In this document: positions 25,846 through 34,489 of the stretch, in pieces
Layout: every line of letters starts with the position of its first letter
Position numbering within the stretch: position 1 is the stretch's first letter
Notes under the pieces: model-generated
Seen by the model: only the letters and a program-made list of their open reading frames with translations
Told to the model about the DNA's origin: nothing
The model's database searches: none
Source: Bacteroidetes bacterium 47-18
GTDB lineage: Bacteria > Bacteroidota > Bacteroidia > Chitinophagales > Chitinophagaceae
Assembly: GCA_001897155.1 (NCBI GenBank)
Contig: MKSF01000030.1
Location: forward strand, 1-63,117
Length of the DNA stretch: 63,117 bases
Direction of reading: 5' to 3'
Program-made: the position numbers and the translations under genes

Positions 25846-27140
25846 TGAGAGAGGTCGTATTTATCAAACAGAATAAGGAGCGGTGGCTGTCGTACGAGCA
25901 GCATACCTCAGACCCGGATGAGCTGGCGCAGCGCTTCGTTAACCTGGTGGACGATATCGGCTATGCCAGGACGCATTACCCTTTCAGCGAAACCGTGGTC
26001 TATCTCAATAACCTTGCATCCAATATCTACCTGTCTATCTATAAGGCCAGGAAGCGGGAACCCAACTGGTTCAGGCGGTATTTCCTGGAAGATATTCCCC
26101 TGACCATTTACCGGCAGCGTAAGGTACTGCTGTTTGCGTCCGTATTCTTTATACTGCTGTACCTCATTGGCATCTTCATCGCGCAAAAGGACCCTAACTT
26201 TATCAGGGCGGTGCTGTCGGATGAATATGTGAATATGACCAGGGAGAATATAGATAAGGGCAAGCCTTTCGGCGTGTACGACGAGCAGCATCCTTTCAGC
26301 ATGTTTGTTCAGATAGCCTGGAATAATATACGTGTGGCGCTCACCACTTTCAGCTCCTTCGCGTATCTTCTGTTTTACGGGCTGTACTACTGCATCATGT
26401 CCCTGTTCGGGCAGCAGCCGTTGGCGGGATGGCTCGCCGGCTGCATCATAGCTGTCCCTTTATGCTACTGGCTCCTGCGGGTCTATACCCGGTACCGCTT
26501 CCGCAGGGATCCTGCCAGCCTGTATCCTTTGCTGCATACCGAGCTGGAGGAAGCGGTAAAAGATAACGATAAGGGAGCATATATGCCTGTTACGGAAAGA
26601 TATACGCCCCCGGAGCTGTCAGTACGCATCTGGCGCAATGTGAGGATCACTTATTTCTCTTTCCTGCTGGGCCTGCTGTGTATGGCCGGCGCTTTGCTGA
26701 TCCTGTTCTACAACGGGGTGATGGTCGGTACTTTTCACCAGATGTTTATCGCGCACGGCTTCGGTATCAAATGGATCTTCGTGGTCATGATCCACGGCAC
26801 CCTGGAGCTCTTCTCCATTGCGGTGGCCGGCGCCTGTGGCATTATGCTGGGCAATGCGCTGCTGTTCCCGGGCACGTTTAAGCGCATCACGGCTTTACGG
26901 AAAGCAGCAGTGGATGCGGTTAAGATCATGTCCGTGGTGATACTGATGCTGCTGGTAGCTGCAGTTTTTGAAAGCTACGTTACACGGTACGAGGATATGC
27001 CCCTTCCGCTGAGCGTTGTGATCCTGCTGGTGTGCGCAGGGTTCATCGTCCTGTACTTCTACCTGCTGCCCAGGGAAGTCCAGCGCCGCCGCAGGACAGA
27101 AGACCAGCGGGTCAGGGATGAATTCCTGAAGATACCCTGA
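25845..27140 (+). CDS. SpoIIM-family membrane protein with an inserted segment
   Basis: 431 residues with a GTG start overlapping the pyk stop. N-terminal cytosolic REVVFIKQNKERWLSYE and about six membrane segments; C-terminal SpoIIM signature LFYNGVMVGTFHQMF ... MIHGTLELFSIAVAGACGIMLGNALLFPG (about 288-343). Usual Bacteroidota members are near 320-330 residues. The extra 90-110 residues lie between IAWNNIRVALTTF (about 157-169) and the very similar RIWRNVRITYFSF (about 261-273), which suggests a partial internal duplication. Non-sporulating Bacteroidota carry these proteins with unknown function; RDD-family partners, common elsewhere, are absent here. Confidence 0.85.
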   Translation: MREVVFIKQNKERWLSYEQHTSDPDELAQRFVNLVDDIGYARTHYPFSETVVYLNNLASNIYLSIYKARKREPNWFRRYFLEDIPLTIYRQRKVLLFASVFFILLYLIGIFIAQKDPNFIRAVLSDEYVNMTRENIDKGKPFGVYDEQHPFSMFVQIAWNNIRVALTTFSSFAYLLFYGLYYCIMSLFGQQPLAGWLAGCIIAVPLCYWLLRVYTRYRFRRDPASLYPLLHTELEEAVKDNDKGAYMPVTERYTPPELSVRIWRNVRITYFSFLLGLLCMAGALLILFYNGVMVGTFHQMFIAHGFGIKWIFVVMIHGTLELFSIAVAGACGIMLGNALLFPGTFKRITALRKAAVDAVKIMSVVILMLLVAAVFESYVTRYEDMPLPLSVVILLVCAGFIVLYFYLLPREVQRRRRTEDQRVRDEFLKIP

Positions 27141-27206
27141 CAGCCCTTTCTTTAAATTTTATTCACAAATTGAACATACTATTATCAACTTTTTAAATTA
27201 ATAACT

Positions 27207-27214
27207 TATCTTCG
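27207..27214 (+). promoter_or_regulatory. -7 box of sucC
   Basis: TATCTTCG at 27207-27214 matches the Bacteroidota TAnnTTTG element with one change and lies 18 bases before the sucC ATG. The -33 element is not clear. Confidence 0.5.
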
Positions 27215-27232
27215 CACAAATTTTTTTCAATA

Positions 27233-28450
27233 ATGAACTTACACGAATATCAGGCAAAAGAACTTTTAAAAAAGTATAACGTTCCCACCCAAGAAGGCCT
27301 TGCTGTAGCGACAGTAGAGGAAGCGGTAGCAGCTTATAAGGACATTGCGGCCGCATCCGGCAGTAAATTCGCAGTGGTAAAAGCGCAGATTCACGCAGGC
27401 GGACGTGGTAAAGGTACAATGAAAGAGGTGCCTGCACAACACGGTGTACAGGTAGTGAAAAGTGAAGAAAATATAGCAGAGGTCGCTAAAAATATTTTAG
27501 GAAATACTTTGGTAACTATCCAGACCGGTGAAGCCGGTAAGGTAGTGAACAAGATATATGTAGCAAAGGATATGTATTACGACGGACCTTCCGAGCGTCA
27601 GGAGTTCTACCTGTCCATCCTTCTGGATCGTGCTACCAAGCAGAATGTGATCATGTACTCTACGGAAGGCGGTATGGACATCGAGGAAGTAGCCCACAGC
27701 ACTCCTGAAAAAATATTCAAGGAGTGGGTGAAGCCCGGTTTTCCGCTGGCAGGCTTCCAGGCCCGCAATATAGCTTTCAACCTCGGCCTGACAGGCGAAG
27801 CAAATAAGAATATGGTGAAGTTCGTTACCAACCTGTACAATGCTTACGTTGGACTGGACTGCGCTATGCTGGAGATCAACCCGCTGTTCAAGGCTGCTGA
27901 CGACCAGATCCTGGCCGTGGACTGTAAGATGAACCTGGATGACAATGCGCTGATCCGTCATAAGGACCTGGCAGAGCTCAGGGACACTACGGAAGAAGAT
28001 CCTACGGAAGTGGAAGCGGGTGAATACAACCTGAACTACGTGAAGCTGGATGGTAACGTGGGCTGTATGGTGAACGGCGCCGGTCTTGCGATGGCTACTA
28101 TGGATATGATCAAGCTGGCAGGCGGTGAGCCGGCCAACTTCCTGGATGTGGGCGGTACGGCCAATGCTACGACTGTAGAAGCCGGTTTCCGTATCATTAT
28201 GAAGGACCCGAATGTAAAAGCTATCCTGATCAATATCTTCGGTGGTATCGTTCGTTGTGACCGTGTGGCTGCAGGTGTGATCGAAGCCTACAAAAACCTG
28301 GGAAATATCAATATTCCTATTATCGTACGTTTACAGGGCACCAATGCCGAAGAAGCTAAAAAGCTGATAGAAGCATCCGGGTTACAGGTACAATCCGCTA
28401 TCCTGTTGTCTGAAGCTGCCGAGCTGGTACAAAAAGCGGTGCAGGGATAA
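27233..28450 (+). CDS. sucC: Succinyl-CoA synthetase (ADP-forming) beta subunit
   Basis: 405 residues. N-terminal ATP-grasp starting MNLHEYQAKELLKKYNVP, VKAQIHAGGRGK (about 49-60), then the CoA-ligase domain with the phosphohistidine-accepting glycine region FLDVGGTANATTVEAGF and INIFGGIVRCDRVA. Forms ATP from succinyl-CoA in the TCA cycle with the alpha subunit SucD, which is not in the window, so the two subunits are unlinked here. It ends with a strong terminator. Confidence 0.97.
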   Translation: MNLHEYQAKELLKKYNVPTQEGLAVATVEEAVAAYKDIAAASGSKFAVVKAQIHAGGRGKGTMKEVPAQHGVQVVKSEENIAEVAKNILGNTLVTIQTGEAGKVVNKIYVAKDMYYDGPSERQEFYLSILLDRATKQNVIMYSTEGGMDIEEVAHSTPEKIFKEWVKPGFPLAGFQARNIAFNLGLTGEANKNMVKFVTNLYNAYVGLDCAMLEINPLFKAADDQILAVDCKMNLDDNALIRHKDLAELRDTTEEDPTEVEAGEYNLNYVKLDGNVGCMVNGAGLAMATMDMIKLAGGEPANFLDVGGTANATTVEAGFRIIMKDPNVKAILINIFGGIVRCDRVAAGVIEAYKNLGNINIPIIVRLQGTNAEEAKKLIEASGLQVQSAILLSEAAELVQKAVQG

Positions 28451-28475
28451 TTGTAAGATAAGCATATCATAATAT

Positions 28476-28515
28476 ACCGGGCTGTATTCTCTGAGAATAC
28501 AGCCCGGTTTTTTTT
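28476..28515 (+). terminator. Rho-independent terminator of sucC
   Basis: Perfect 15-base stem ACCGGGCTGTATTCT (28476-28490) / AGAATACAGCCCGGT (28494-28508) with a CTG loop and a run of eight T. Confidence 0.95.
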
Positions 28516-28612
28516 CGCTGATGCACAGGTTTAGGAAAATATGCTAGCTGAAATACGTTGCTGAACTTACCGGTTCCTGCTATATACCGGGCTGTTGGCA
28601 GGAATAAAGAAA

Positions 28613-28733
28613 AGTGACTACTTTTGTTTAGCCTGTTGGTCATTCCGAACGGATATGAAGCATCTCTTATAAGGCTTAGAGCATCCTGTGACCAGCCATA
28701 TGACGGCGTTATTACTTATACTATAGATGGTCA
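28613..28733 (+). repeat. REP/MITE-like repeat, copy 1 (short form)
   Basis: Contains the shared core GGTCATTCCGAACGGAT at 28638 with ATCTCTTATA, then CCATATGA. It ends with AGATGGTCA (28725-28733), which is the inverted partner, with one change, of the TGACTACTT start. It lacks the left 80 bases seen in copies 2, 4 and 5. Confidence 0.75.
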
Positions 28734-28747
28734 GTTAATAAAAAAGA

Positions 28748-28951
28748 TGACTATCTGCTTATAGGAAACAAGCGCTTATTACAGGTACACTTAGCTCTTA
28801 GCTGCGATATATTCTTTCTGCGGCTCAGGGAGCGATTTACAATAGGGAGCAGCGTACTGGTCATTCCGAACGGATGTGAGGAATCTCTTATACCGGTTAG
28901 CAGCATCCCGGACCTGCCATATGATGACTTTACTGCTTATATAGATAGTCA
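28748..28951 (+). repeat. REP/MITE-like repeat, copy 2 (complete)
   Basis: 204 bases bounded by perfect 9-base inverted ends TGACTATCT (28748-28756) and AGATAGTCA (28943-28951). Starts CTATCTGCTTATAGGAAAC, core GGTCATTCCGAACGGATGTG at 28859, then AGGAATCTCTTATACC. No open reading frame. Together with copy 1 it fills the 510-base gap between sucC and the SDR gene; a direct tandem arrangement of two copies. Confidence 0.8.
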
Positions 28952-28961
28952 GTTAAATGAA

Positions 28962-29705
28962 TTATACCTTCCGGCTGATATGAACGGCTGAGGCCTGGAC
29001 GGAGGGTAGTACGGTAAGGTCGGCTATCTGCACGTGTTCCGGCTGACGGATGGCGAAAAGGATCGTATTGGCTACGTCTTCCGCTGAGAGCGGCGTATAG
29101 CCTTCATATACGGCATCAGCCCTGCTCTGGTCTCCCTTAAAGCGCACCAGCGAAAAATTGGTCGCTACGGCCCCGGGGGCAATGCCCGTTACTTTGATAT
29201 TGTGCGGCAGCAGGTCGATGCGCATTCCCTGGGTAAGGGCTTCCACTGCGAATTTGGAGGCACAATAGGTGGTCCCGTTCAGGTACACCTGCTTGCCCGC
29301 GATAGAGCTGATATTGACGATATGCCCGCTGCCATAGGGGATCATTAGGGGCAATACGGCTTTGGAAACATAGATAAGACCCTTCACATTGATGTCTATC
29401 ATGGCTTCCAGGTCCGTGATGTCGGCCTGGTCAAAGGTGGCAAGCCCGTGGGCATTGCCCGCGTTATTGATCAGGATGTCTATGCGCAGGTCACCCAGTG
29501 ACTGGATGGAGCTGAATACCTCATCCTTTTTGCTGATGTCAAACTGTAGGATATGGGAAATATTGCCGGGATACAGTTGCTGAAGCGCCGACAGGGCATC
29601 GGTATTCCTGCCGCATATCACCAGGTTATAGCCTGAGGCCGCCAGCAGCGTGACGGTGGCTTTGCCTATGCCTGAAGATGCGCCTGTAATGAGTACTGTT
29701 TGCAT
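28962..29705 (-). CDS. Short-chain dehydrogenase/reductase (YdfG-like)
   Basis: 247 residues, classical SDR. TGASSGIG cofactor loop (residues 7-14), NNAGNAHG (about 84), catalytic Ser in NISSIAG (about 138) and Y-x3-K in TYCASKFAVEA (about 151-155). The set fits NADP-dependent 3-hydroxy acid dehydrogenases such as YdfG (Ser and L-allo-threonine oxidation), but the substrate is not determined. Single leftward gene, 11 bases from the end of repeat copy 2. Confidence 0.9.
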   Translation of the reverse strand: MQTVLITGASSGIGKATVTLLAASGYNLVICGRNTDALSALQQLYPGNISHILQFDISKKDEVFSSIQSLGDLRIDILINNAGNAHGLATFDQADITDLEAMIDINVKGLIYVSKAVLPLMIPYGSGHIVNISSIAGKQVYLNGTTYCASKFAVEALTQGMRIDLLPHNIKVTGIAPGAVATNFSLVRFKGDQSRADAVYEGYTPLSAEDVANTILFAIRQPEHVQIADLTVLPSVQASAVHISRKV

Positions 29706-29734
29706 ATATAATAGCCGTATCGTTGGGAAAAAGA

Positions 29735-30700
29735 TCAGACAACCGGCTGGATGCTGGCGAAATGGTTCCTGATAACATCAATGAAGCGGGTATTGATCAC
29801 TCTCTTGCTGACATTGATCATTTCACTGAACACCGTGGCATTGGAAATGCCATGGCCGATAATGACAGGGGCGTTGATCCCTAAGATTGGAATGCCGCCG
29901 TACTGTTCATAGTTCAGCATTTTGACAAACGGTGTAAGCTTACCCTGAAGGTCGTTTCTCATGATATCATAGAATGATTCGGCGAGCTTGAGGATCACGT
30001 TACCGGTAAATCCTTCACAGACCACTATATTCTGCCTGCCGGTCATGATATCCCTTCCTTCCACATTGCCTACAAAATTGAGGCTGGAATTGTTTTTCAT
30101 AAGGGTATAGGCCGCCTGCGCCAGGATATTGCCTTTTCCTTCCTCTTCACCGATGTTCAGCAGCCCGACCTTGGGTTGCGGTATGCCCATCACGTGTTCC
30201 ATATAGAGGGATCCGAGCACTGCGAACTGCTCCAGGTGCTCCGGTTTACAGTCGGCATTGGCGCCGACATCCAGGAGCAGGTTGATCATACCGTCCTGGC
30301 AGGGCATAGGAGAGGCTATGGTTGGTCGCAGCACGCCCGGCAAAGCCTTGACGGAGTACATAGCGCCTACCAGCATAGCGCCGGTATTGCCCGCGCTGAT
30401 AAAGGCGTCTATTTTTTGCTGCTGCAACAGGCCGAAGCCGATGGAGATGCTGGAGTGGGGCTTATCTTTTAATGCTTTGGTGGGATGCTCATCCATGCCG
30501 ATGACGGAATCAGCTTCCACGAAATTAAATTTATCCTTATAGGGGTCCAATAAGGGCATATAGGGGGCAGCTTCGGCTTTGATGCCTACCAGGGTGAGGC
30601 GGATACTATCGTCCGTATTGGAACTGAAAAATGTCGCTACTCCTTCTATTGCTGCTTGAGGGGCATAATCGCCACCCATAATATCTAATCCTATATTCAT
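29735..30700 (-). CDS. plsX: Phosphate acyltransferase PlsX
   Basis: 321 residues. Begins MNIGLDIMGGDYAP, the PlsX signature, with AFISAGNTGAMLVGA (about 103-117), LLDVGANADCKPEHL and NIGEEEGKGN. Converts acyl-ACP to acyl-phosphate, the first step of phospholipid synthesis by the PlsX/PlsY route, on the cytoplasmic membrane. Last gene of the conserved block DUF177-rpmF-plsX. Confidence 0.96.
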   Translation of the reverse strand: MNIGLDIMGGDYAPQAAIEGVATFFSSNTDDSIRLTLVGIKAEAAPYMPLLDPYKDKFNFVEADSVIGMDEHPTKALKDKPHSSISIGFGLLQQQKIDAFISAGNTGAMLVGAMYSVKALPGVLRPTIASPMPCQDGMINLLLDVGANADCKPEHLEQFAVLGSLYMEHVMGIPQPKVGLLNIGEEEGKGNILAQAAYTLMKNNSSLNFVGNVEGRDIMTGRQNIVVCEGFTGNVILKLAESFYDIMRNDLQGKLTPFVKMLNYEQYGGIPILGINAPVIIGHGISNATVFSEMINVSKRVINTRFIDVIRNHFASIQPVV

Positions 30701-30843
30701 TGAGATAAACTTAAGTATTGTAGTGGTTCGTATATAAACTACATCAACAGATATTGCCTGAAAATTTTTGGAGAAAATCTAAAGGAAATATCTGTTGCCT
30801 GTATTCAATGCTTTATTGGGTAACGATGAAGATACCGCCGGGC

Positions 30844-31059
30844 CTATTCAGCCGTATTGTCAGTAACTACTTCTTCTTTTGTATTGTCAATTACCACTTT
30901 ACCACGATAATATAATTTATCTTCAGACCAGTGCGCACGGTGTCTGATGTGAGCTTCCTGAGTAACCGGATCTACACTAATTGTTGCAGCGACTGCTTTG
31001 TAGTGAGTACGACGTTTAGCTCCGCGTTGTGCCGAGTGACGGCGTTTTGGATTTGGCAT
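30844..31059 (-). CDS. rpmF: 50S ribosomal protein L32
   Basis: 71 residues. N-terminal [22 protein letters not shown] is diagnostic. The zinc-binding cysteines of many L32 proteins are completely absent ([19 protein letters not shown] instead), as in other Bacteroidota, so this is the zinc-independent form. The C-terminus has a short acidic extension ([11 protein letters not shown]). Sits between DUF177 and plsX, the usual order. Confidence 0.96.
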   Translation of the reverse strand: MPNPKRRHSAQRGAKRRTHYKAVAATISVDPVTQEAHIRHRAHWSEDKLYYRGKVVIDNTKEEVVTDNTAE

Positions 31060-31121
31060 AACTATTAAAATTTATATATTATTACTGATTTGTTTATGAT
31101 TGAAGAATGCAAAGGTACACT

Positions 31122-31709
31122 CTAAAATTTAAATTTATCTAAATCTTTCCAAATGTCTTTCGGATTCTGGGCCGGCGGCTCATCTCCCGCTGTTCCTTCT
31201 TCCGGATGTTCATTTTCCTTTTTGGAAAATTGCTTCAGCATTTTCAGCGATTCCGGGTTGCAGGTAGGATGGCCTTCTTCGTCATCCGGGTGCTTCAGCT
31301 GGATCGGTATGCTCAGCTGGATAAACTCATATATCCATTCCGATATATCGATAACCGTCTCGCTGCGGGGTATGAAGACCACATCTCCTTCATCATCGTC
31401 CTCCGTGCTTTCCTGGGCTTCGCTGGTGAGCTTGATGACCAGGTCGAACTCATCCCATATTTCCAGGTCCAGGTCATCTCCGCATCTGTCACATACGGTC
31501 TTTGCCGTCCCGTCTATCTCGAACTTCAACAAAAAGAAGCTGCTCTTTTTGTCGAACTTCAGGTGTATATTGAACTTAAAATCCTGGAAGCCCTGTATCT
31601 CGGGATATTCCAGTCTTTTGAGCTTTTCCTTGTCTATTTCATATTGAAAATGATGAACTCCCAACGCCAACCCAAACCAGCCAATTTCAAATTCCCTGTG
31701 ATAATTCAT
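31122..31709 (-). CDS. DUF177 (YceD-like) protein
   Basis: About 195 residues. Central DUF177 segment with C-x2-C in TAKTVCDRCGDDLDLEIWDEFDL and a later conserved HPDDEEGHPTCNPESLKML. The ATG at 31709 is chosen because it gives the family's N-terminus MNYHREFEIGW and lies 76 bases after a -7 box TAATTTTG (complement of 31785-31792). DUF177 proteins are linked to 23S rRNA/ribosome assembly in plants and bacteria and always precede rpmF. The C-terminus is acidic and probably disordered. Confidence 0.9.
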   Translation of the reverse strand: MNYHREFEIGWFGLALGVHHFQYEIDKEKLKRLEYPEIQGFQDFKFNIHLKFDKKSSFFLLKFEIDGTAKTVCDRCGDDLDLEIWDEFDLVIKLTSEAQESTEDDDEGDVVFIPRSETVIDISEWIYEFIQLSIPIQLKHPDDEEGHPTCNPESLKMLKQFSKKENEHPEEGTAGDEPPAQNPKDIWKDLDKFKF

Positions 31710-31808
31710 TTTTTTCCTTGTGTTTTCAGACTGCCGGTACCATAAATCTCCTGGTGAATGCAACAGCTTTATGAAACAGGCTGGCAAAATTACGTAAAAT
31801 ATTTTATT

Positions 31809-32711
31809 TTACATCAATCGGGCTCTTTTTTGTAAATATTGCTGTAAAATATTTGTTATAGGCTGATCCAGCCCGTAAGGAATGAGATCAATGTGATGCT
31901 GCTGGCAAAAATTGCTGATCTTTTCCCGGTAAGCCCGGAGGTGCAGCAGGTATTTTTCCCTTATGCTGTGAGGATGCAGCTTTACGGACCGGCCCGTTTC
32001 CAGGTCTATCAGCTCGTGCGGGACATTTTCCAGGTCGAAATCTTCCTCCAGGGCCTTATCCACCAGGTGGAAGATCACCACTTCGTTTTTGCGGTACCGG
32101 AGGTGCAGCACAGCATCCAGGAAGCTCTGGTCCGCGATCTCCCCGTAGGGAATGTCCGTAAAGAGGATGACCAGGGAGCGCTGGTGTATCCTTTCGGCGA
32201 GCTCATGCAGCGCCGCGCTCAGGTGTGTCTTCCGTTGCTGGTGCTTACCGGAGGCCAGTTGCTGTAGCTGGGCGATCTGCTGCTTGTAATGGAGCGAGGT
32301 GGTGCCGAACCTGGACAGGTACACCAGGTGGTCCTGCAGCGTGGCGATGGCAAAGGCATCCAGCTGCTTCCGGAGGAGACGCATCAATGCGGCAGCCCCT
32401 ATACAACTGTACTGTAGCTTGTTAATGCCCGTTTCCGGGAAATACATGGAACCGCTGGTGTCGATGGCGATGCAGCAGCGGAGGTTGGTTTCCTCCTCGT
32501 ATTTTTTGGTGACCATCACATCCCTGCGGCCATATACTTTCCAGTCCACGTGCTTCAGGTTGTCTCCCTGGTTATACTGCCGGTGCTCTGCAAATTCTAC
32601 GGAAAACCCGTGGTAAGGGCTCCTGTGAAGACCGATGATAAAGCCTTCCACCAATTGTCTTGCCAGCAGATCAAGGTTGTCTGTTTCCGAAAAGGACTGA
32701 GGTAATTGCAT
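31809..32711 (-). CDS. DUF58 (vWA-like) protein
   Basis: 300 residues. DUF58 region FVEGFIIGLHRSPYHGFSVEFAEHRQYNQGDNLKHVDWKVYGRRD is followed by a von Willebrand A-like fold with the MIDAS motif DTSGSM (about residues 89-94). In Bacteroidota such proteins normally work with a MoxR AAA ATPase and BatA/BatB membrane proteins, none of which is in this window. Function likely in protein complex assembly; it is encoded alone, divergent from pcm. Confidence 0.88.
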   Translation of the reverse strand: MQLPQSFSETDNLDLLARQLVEGFIIGLHRSPYHGFSVEFAEHRQYNQGDNLKHVDWKVYGRRDVMVTKKYEEETNLRCCIAIDTSGSMYFPETGINKLQYSCIGAAALMRLLRKQLDAFAIATLQDHLVYLSRFGTTSLHYKQQIAQLQQLASGKHQQRKTHLSAALHELAERIHQRSLVILFTDIPYGEIADQSFLDAVLHLRYRKNEVVIFHLVDKALEEDFDLENVPHELIDLETGRSVKLHPHSIREKYLLHLRAYREKISNFCQQHHIDLIPYGLDQPITNILQQYLQKRARLM

Positions 32712-32768
32712 GTCGTAAAGATAAAGATTATGTGTATAAGTTTACTTTTTTACTCCGGAAACTGACCC

Positions 32769-32776
32769 TATCTTTG
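32769..32776 (+). promoter_or_regulatory. -7 box of pcm, leaderless transcript likely
   Basis: TATCTTTG at 32769-32776 ends four bases before the pcm ATG (32781), so transcription would start at or next to the start codon. No ribosome binding site could fit. Confidence 0.65.
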
Positions 32777-32780
32777 CGGT

Positions 32781-33446
32781 ATGTTGCAGTCCAAAGTCAG
32801 AACAGACGATTATATCCATAAAGGTAAGAGACAGATTCTATTAGACGAGATCAGCAATAAGGGCATCACGGACAAGGCGGTATTGAACGCTATGATGGAG
32901 GTGCCCAGACATTTTTTCCTGGATCCGGCTTTTGAGGTGATAGCCTACGAGAACAGGGCTTTTCCCATCGGGGCGGACCAGACCATCTCTCACCCCTATA
33001 CGGTGGCTTACCAGACGCATCTGCTGCAGATAAGAAAACATGATAAAGTGCTGGAGATCGGCACGGGCAGCGCTTACCAGGCCTGTGTGCTGGCGAAGAT
33101 GGGCGCCAGGGTCTTTTCGATCGAGCGCCAGAAAAAGCTGTATGATTATAATAATAAATTCTTCTACCTGAAGGAATTTCCCGAGATCAAACGGTTCCTG
33201 GGCGACGGCTTTAAAGGGTTGCCCGGATTTGCCCCCTTTGATAAGATCATCGTGACCTGCGGTGCTCCTTTCATTCCGGAGCAGTTGCTGGAACAACTGA
33301 AGCCCGGCGGCATTATGGTGGTGCCGGTAGGAGAGGGTGAGAAGCAGGTGATGCACCGGATCACCCGCCATGCGGACGGTTTTTCAGAAGAGGTGCTGGA
33401 CGCTTTCAGCTTTGTTCCTATGCTGGAAGGCGTACAGCGTAAATAG
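32781..33446 (+). CDS. pcm: Protein-L-isoaspartate O-methyltransferase
   Basis: 221 residues. PCMT signature with VPRHFFLDPAFEVIAYENRAFPIG, the SAM motif I VLEIGTGSAYQACVLAKMG (about 94-112) and IIVTCGAPFIPEQLLEQLKPGG. Transfers a methyl group from SAM to isoaspartyl residues to repair aged proteins. The N-terminus (QSKVRTDDYIHKGKRQILLDEI) is typical of Bacteroidota versions. Confidence 0.95.
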   Translation: MLQSKVRTDDYIHKGKRQILLDEISNKGITDKAVLNAMMEVPRHFFLDPAFEVIAYENRAFPIGADQTISHPYTVAYQTHLLQIRKHDKVLEIGTGSAYQACVLAKMGARVFSIERQKKLYDYNNKFFYLKEFPEIKRFLGDGFKGLPGFAPFDKIIVTCGAPFIPEQLLEQLKPGGIMVVPVGEGEKQVMHRITRHADGFSEEVLDAFSFVPMLEGVQRK

Positions 33447-33487
33447 CGATATTGCGACGCAAATATATAACAACAATATTACCGTAA

Positions 33488-33525
33488 AAGTAAATGGCAG
33501 TATCCTGAGATACTGCCATTTACTT
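33488..33525 (+). terminator. Terminator-type hairpin after pcm
   Basis: Perfect 17-base stem, arms 33488-33504 and 33509-33525 with CTGA loop. Sequence AAGTAAATGGCAGTATC in the left arm. T-rich right side; works in either direction. Confidence 0.85.
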
Positions 33526-33532
33526 TATATAG

Positions 33533-33733
33533 TGACTACCTGCTTATAGTCAAGAAGCTCTTTACAGATACGCGTTATTGAAAAGTGTTCCCTCCGGGCT
33601 TATCCTTTTTGTCAGAAAGGTACTGTAAAAGGCTTACTGGTCATTCCGAACGGATGTGAGGAATCTCTTATACCGGTTAGTAGTATTCTGAACCTGTCAT
33701 ATGATGGCTTGTTGCCTATTTTCAGGTAGCCGG
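33533..33733 (+). repeat. REP/MITE-like repeat, copy 3
   Basis: Starts TGACTACCTGCTTATAG (33533), core GGTCATTCCGAACGGATGTG at 33639, AGGAATCTCTTATACCGG, and ends AGGTAGCCG at about 33732. It lies between the pcm terminator and the stop codon of the CoA-transferase gene, three bases from that stop. Confidence 0.78.
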
Positions 33734-33735
33734 TT

Positions 33736-34434
33736 TTATTTACGGACGGTCCTTTGCTCGATCCTTTTCTCGTAATTGCTGCCCTGGAATATCCTGTGCA
33801 CATAGATGCCCGGTACATGGATGAAATTAGGGTCCAGCTCGCCCGGCTGCACCAGCTCTTCCACTTCCACGATCGTGGTCTTCCCGGCCATGGCCATCAC
33901 CTGGTTGAAATTTCGGGCCGTCTTATTAAAGATGATATTGCCCAGGGTGTCTCCTTTCCACGCTTTCACAATAGCGAAATCGGCTTCAAAGGCGGCTTCC
34001 ATCAGGTAATCCTTACCGTTATAGTTGCGTACTTCCTTGCCTGCCGCCACTTCTGTGCCGACCCCGGCGGGTGTGGGAACGACAGGGAAGCCATAGGCGG
34101 CTGCCAGGCACCTGCTGGCCAGCGTACCCTGTGGTATCAGCTCCACTTCCAGCTCCCCGCTTAATAATTGTCTTTCAAATTCAGCATTCTCACCCACATA
34201 GGAGGAGATCATTTTCTTTACCTGCCTGGTCTGCAGCATCAGCCCGATGCCGAAGTCGTCCACGCCTGCGTTATTGGAGATGCAGGTCAGGTTTTTGACG
34301 CCTTTTGCTACCAGCGCGTTAATACAATTTTCAGGAATCCCGCACAATCCGAATCCTCCCAGCATCAATACTGCTCCGTCCTGTATATCTTTAATAGCTT
34401 CTGCTGCTCCGGCTACTACTTTATTGAATCCCAT
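33736..34434 (-). CDS. scoA: 3-oxoacid CoA-transferase subunit A
   Basis: 232 residues. CoA-transferase family I A subunit: DGAVLMLGGFGLCGIPENCINAL, ISNNAGVDDFGIG, the GTLASRCLAAAYGFPVVPTPAGVGTEVA region and AIVKAWKGDTLGN. It forms the SCOT-type heterotetramer with subunit B, which carries the catalytic glutamate and is normally the next gene. No B subunit is present up or downstream; repeat copy 3 starts immediately after the stop. The partner must be elsewhere or lost. Confidence 0.92.
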   Translation of the reverse strand: MGFNKVVAGAAEAIKDIQDGAVLMLGGFGLCGIPENCINALVAKGVKNLTCISNNAGVDDFGIGLMLQTRQVKKMISSYVGENAEFERQLLSGELEVELIPQGTLASRCLAAAYGFPVVPTPAGVGTEVAAGKEVRNYNGKDYLMEAAFEADFAIVKAWKGDTLGNIIFNKTARNFNQVMAMAGKTTIVEVEELVQPGELDPNFIHVPGIYVHRIFQGSNYEKRIEQRTVRK

Positions 34435-34489
34435 TATTTATTTGTTGATTTTTGTAATAATGACTTTAGGTAACAAGCCCCTATGATGA

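Noticed and set aside
28613-28951. CRISPR array interpretation of the repeated intergenic sequence
   Set aside because: Repeats are about 120-205 bases, not regularly spaced, found in both orientations in separate gaps, with no cas genes.
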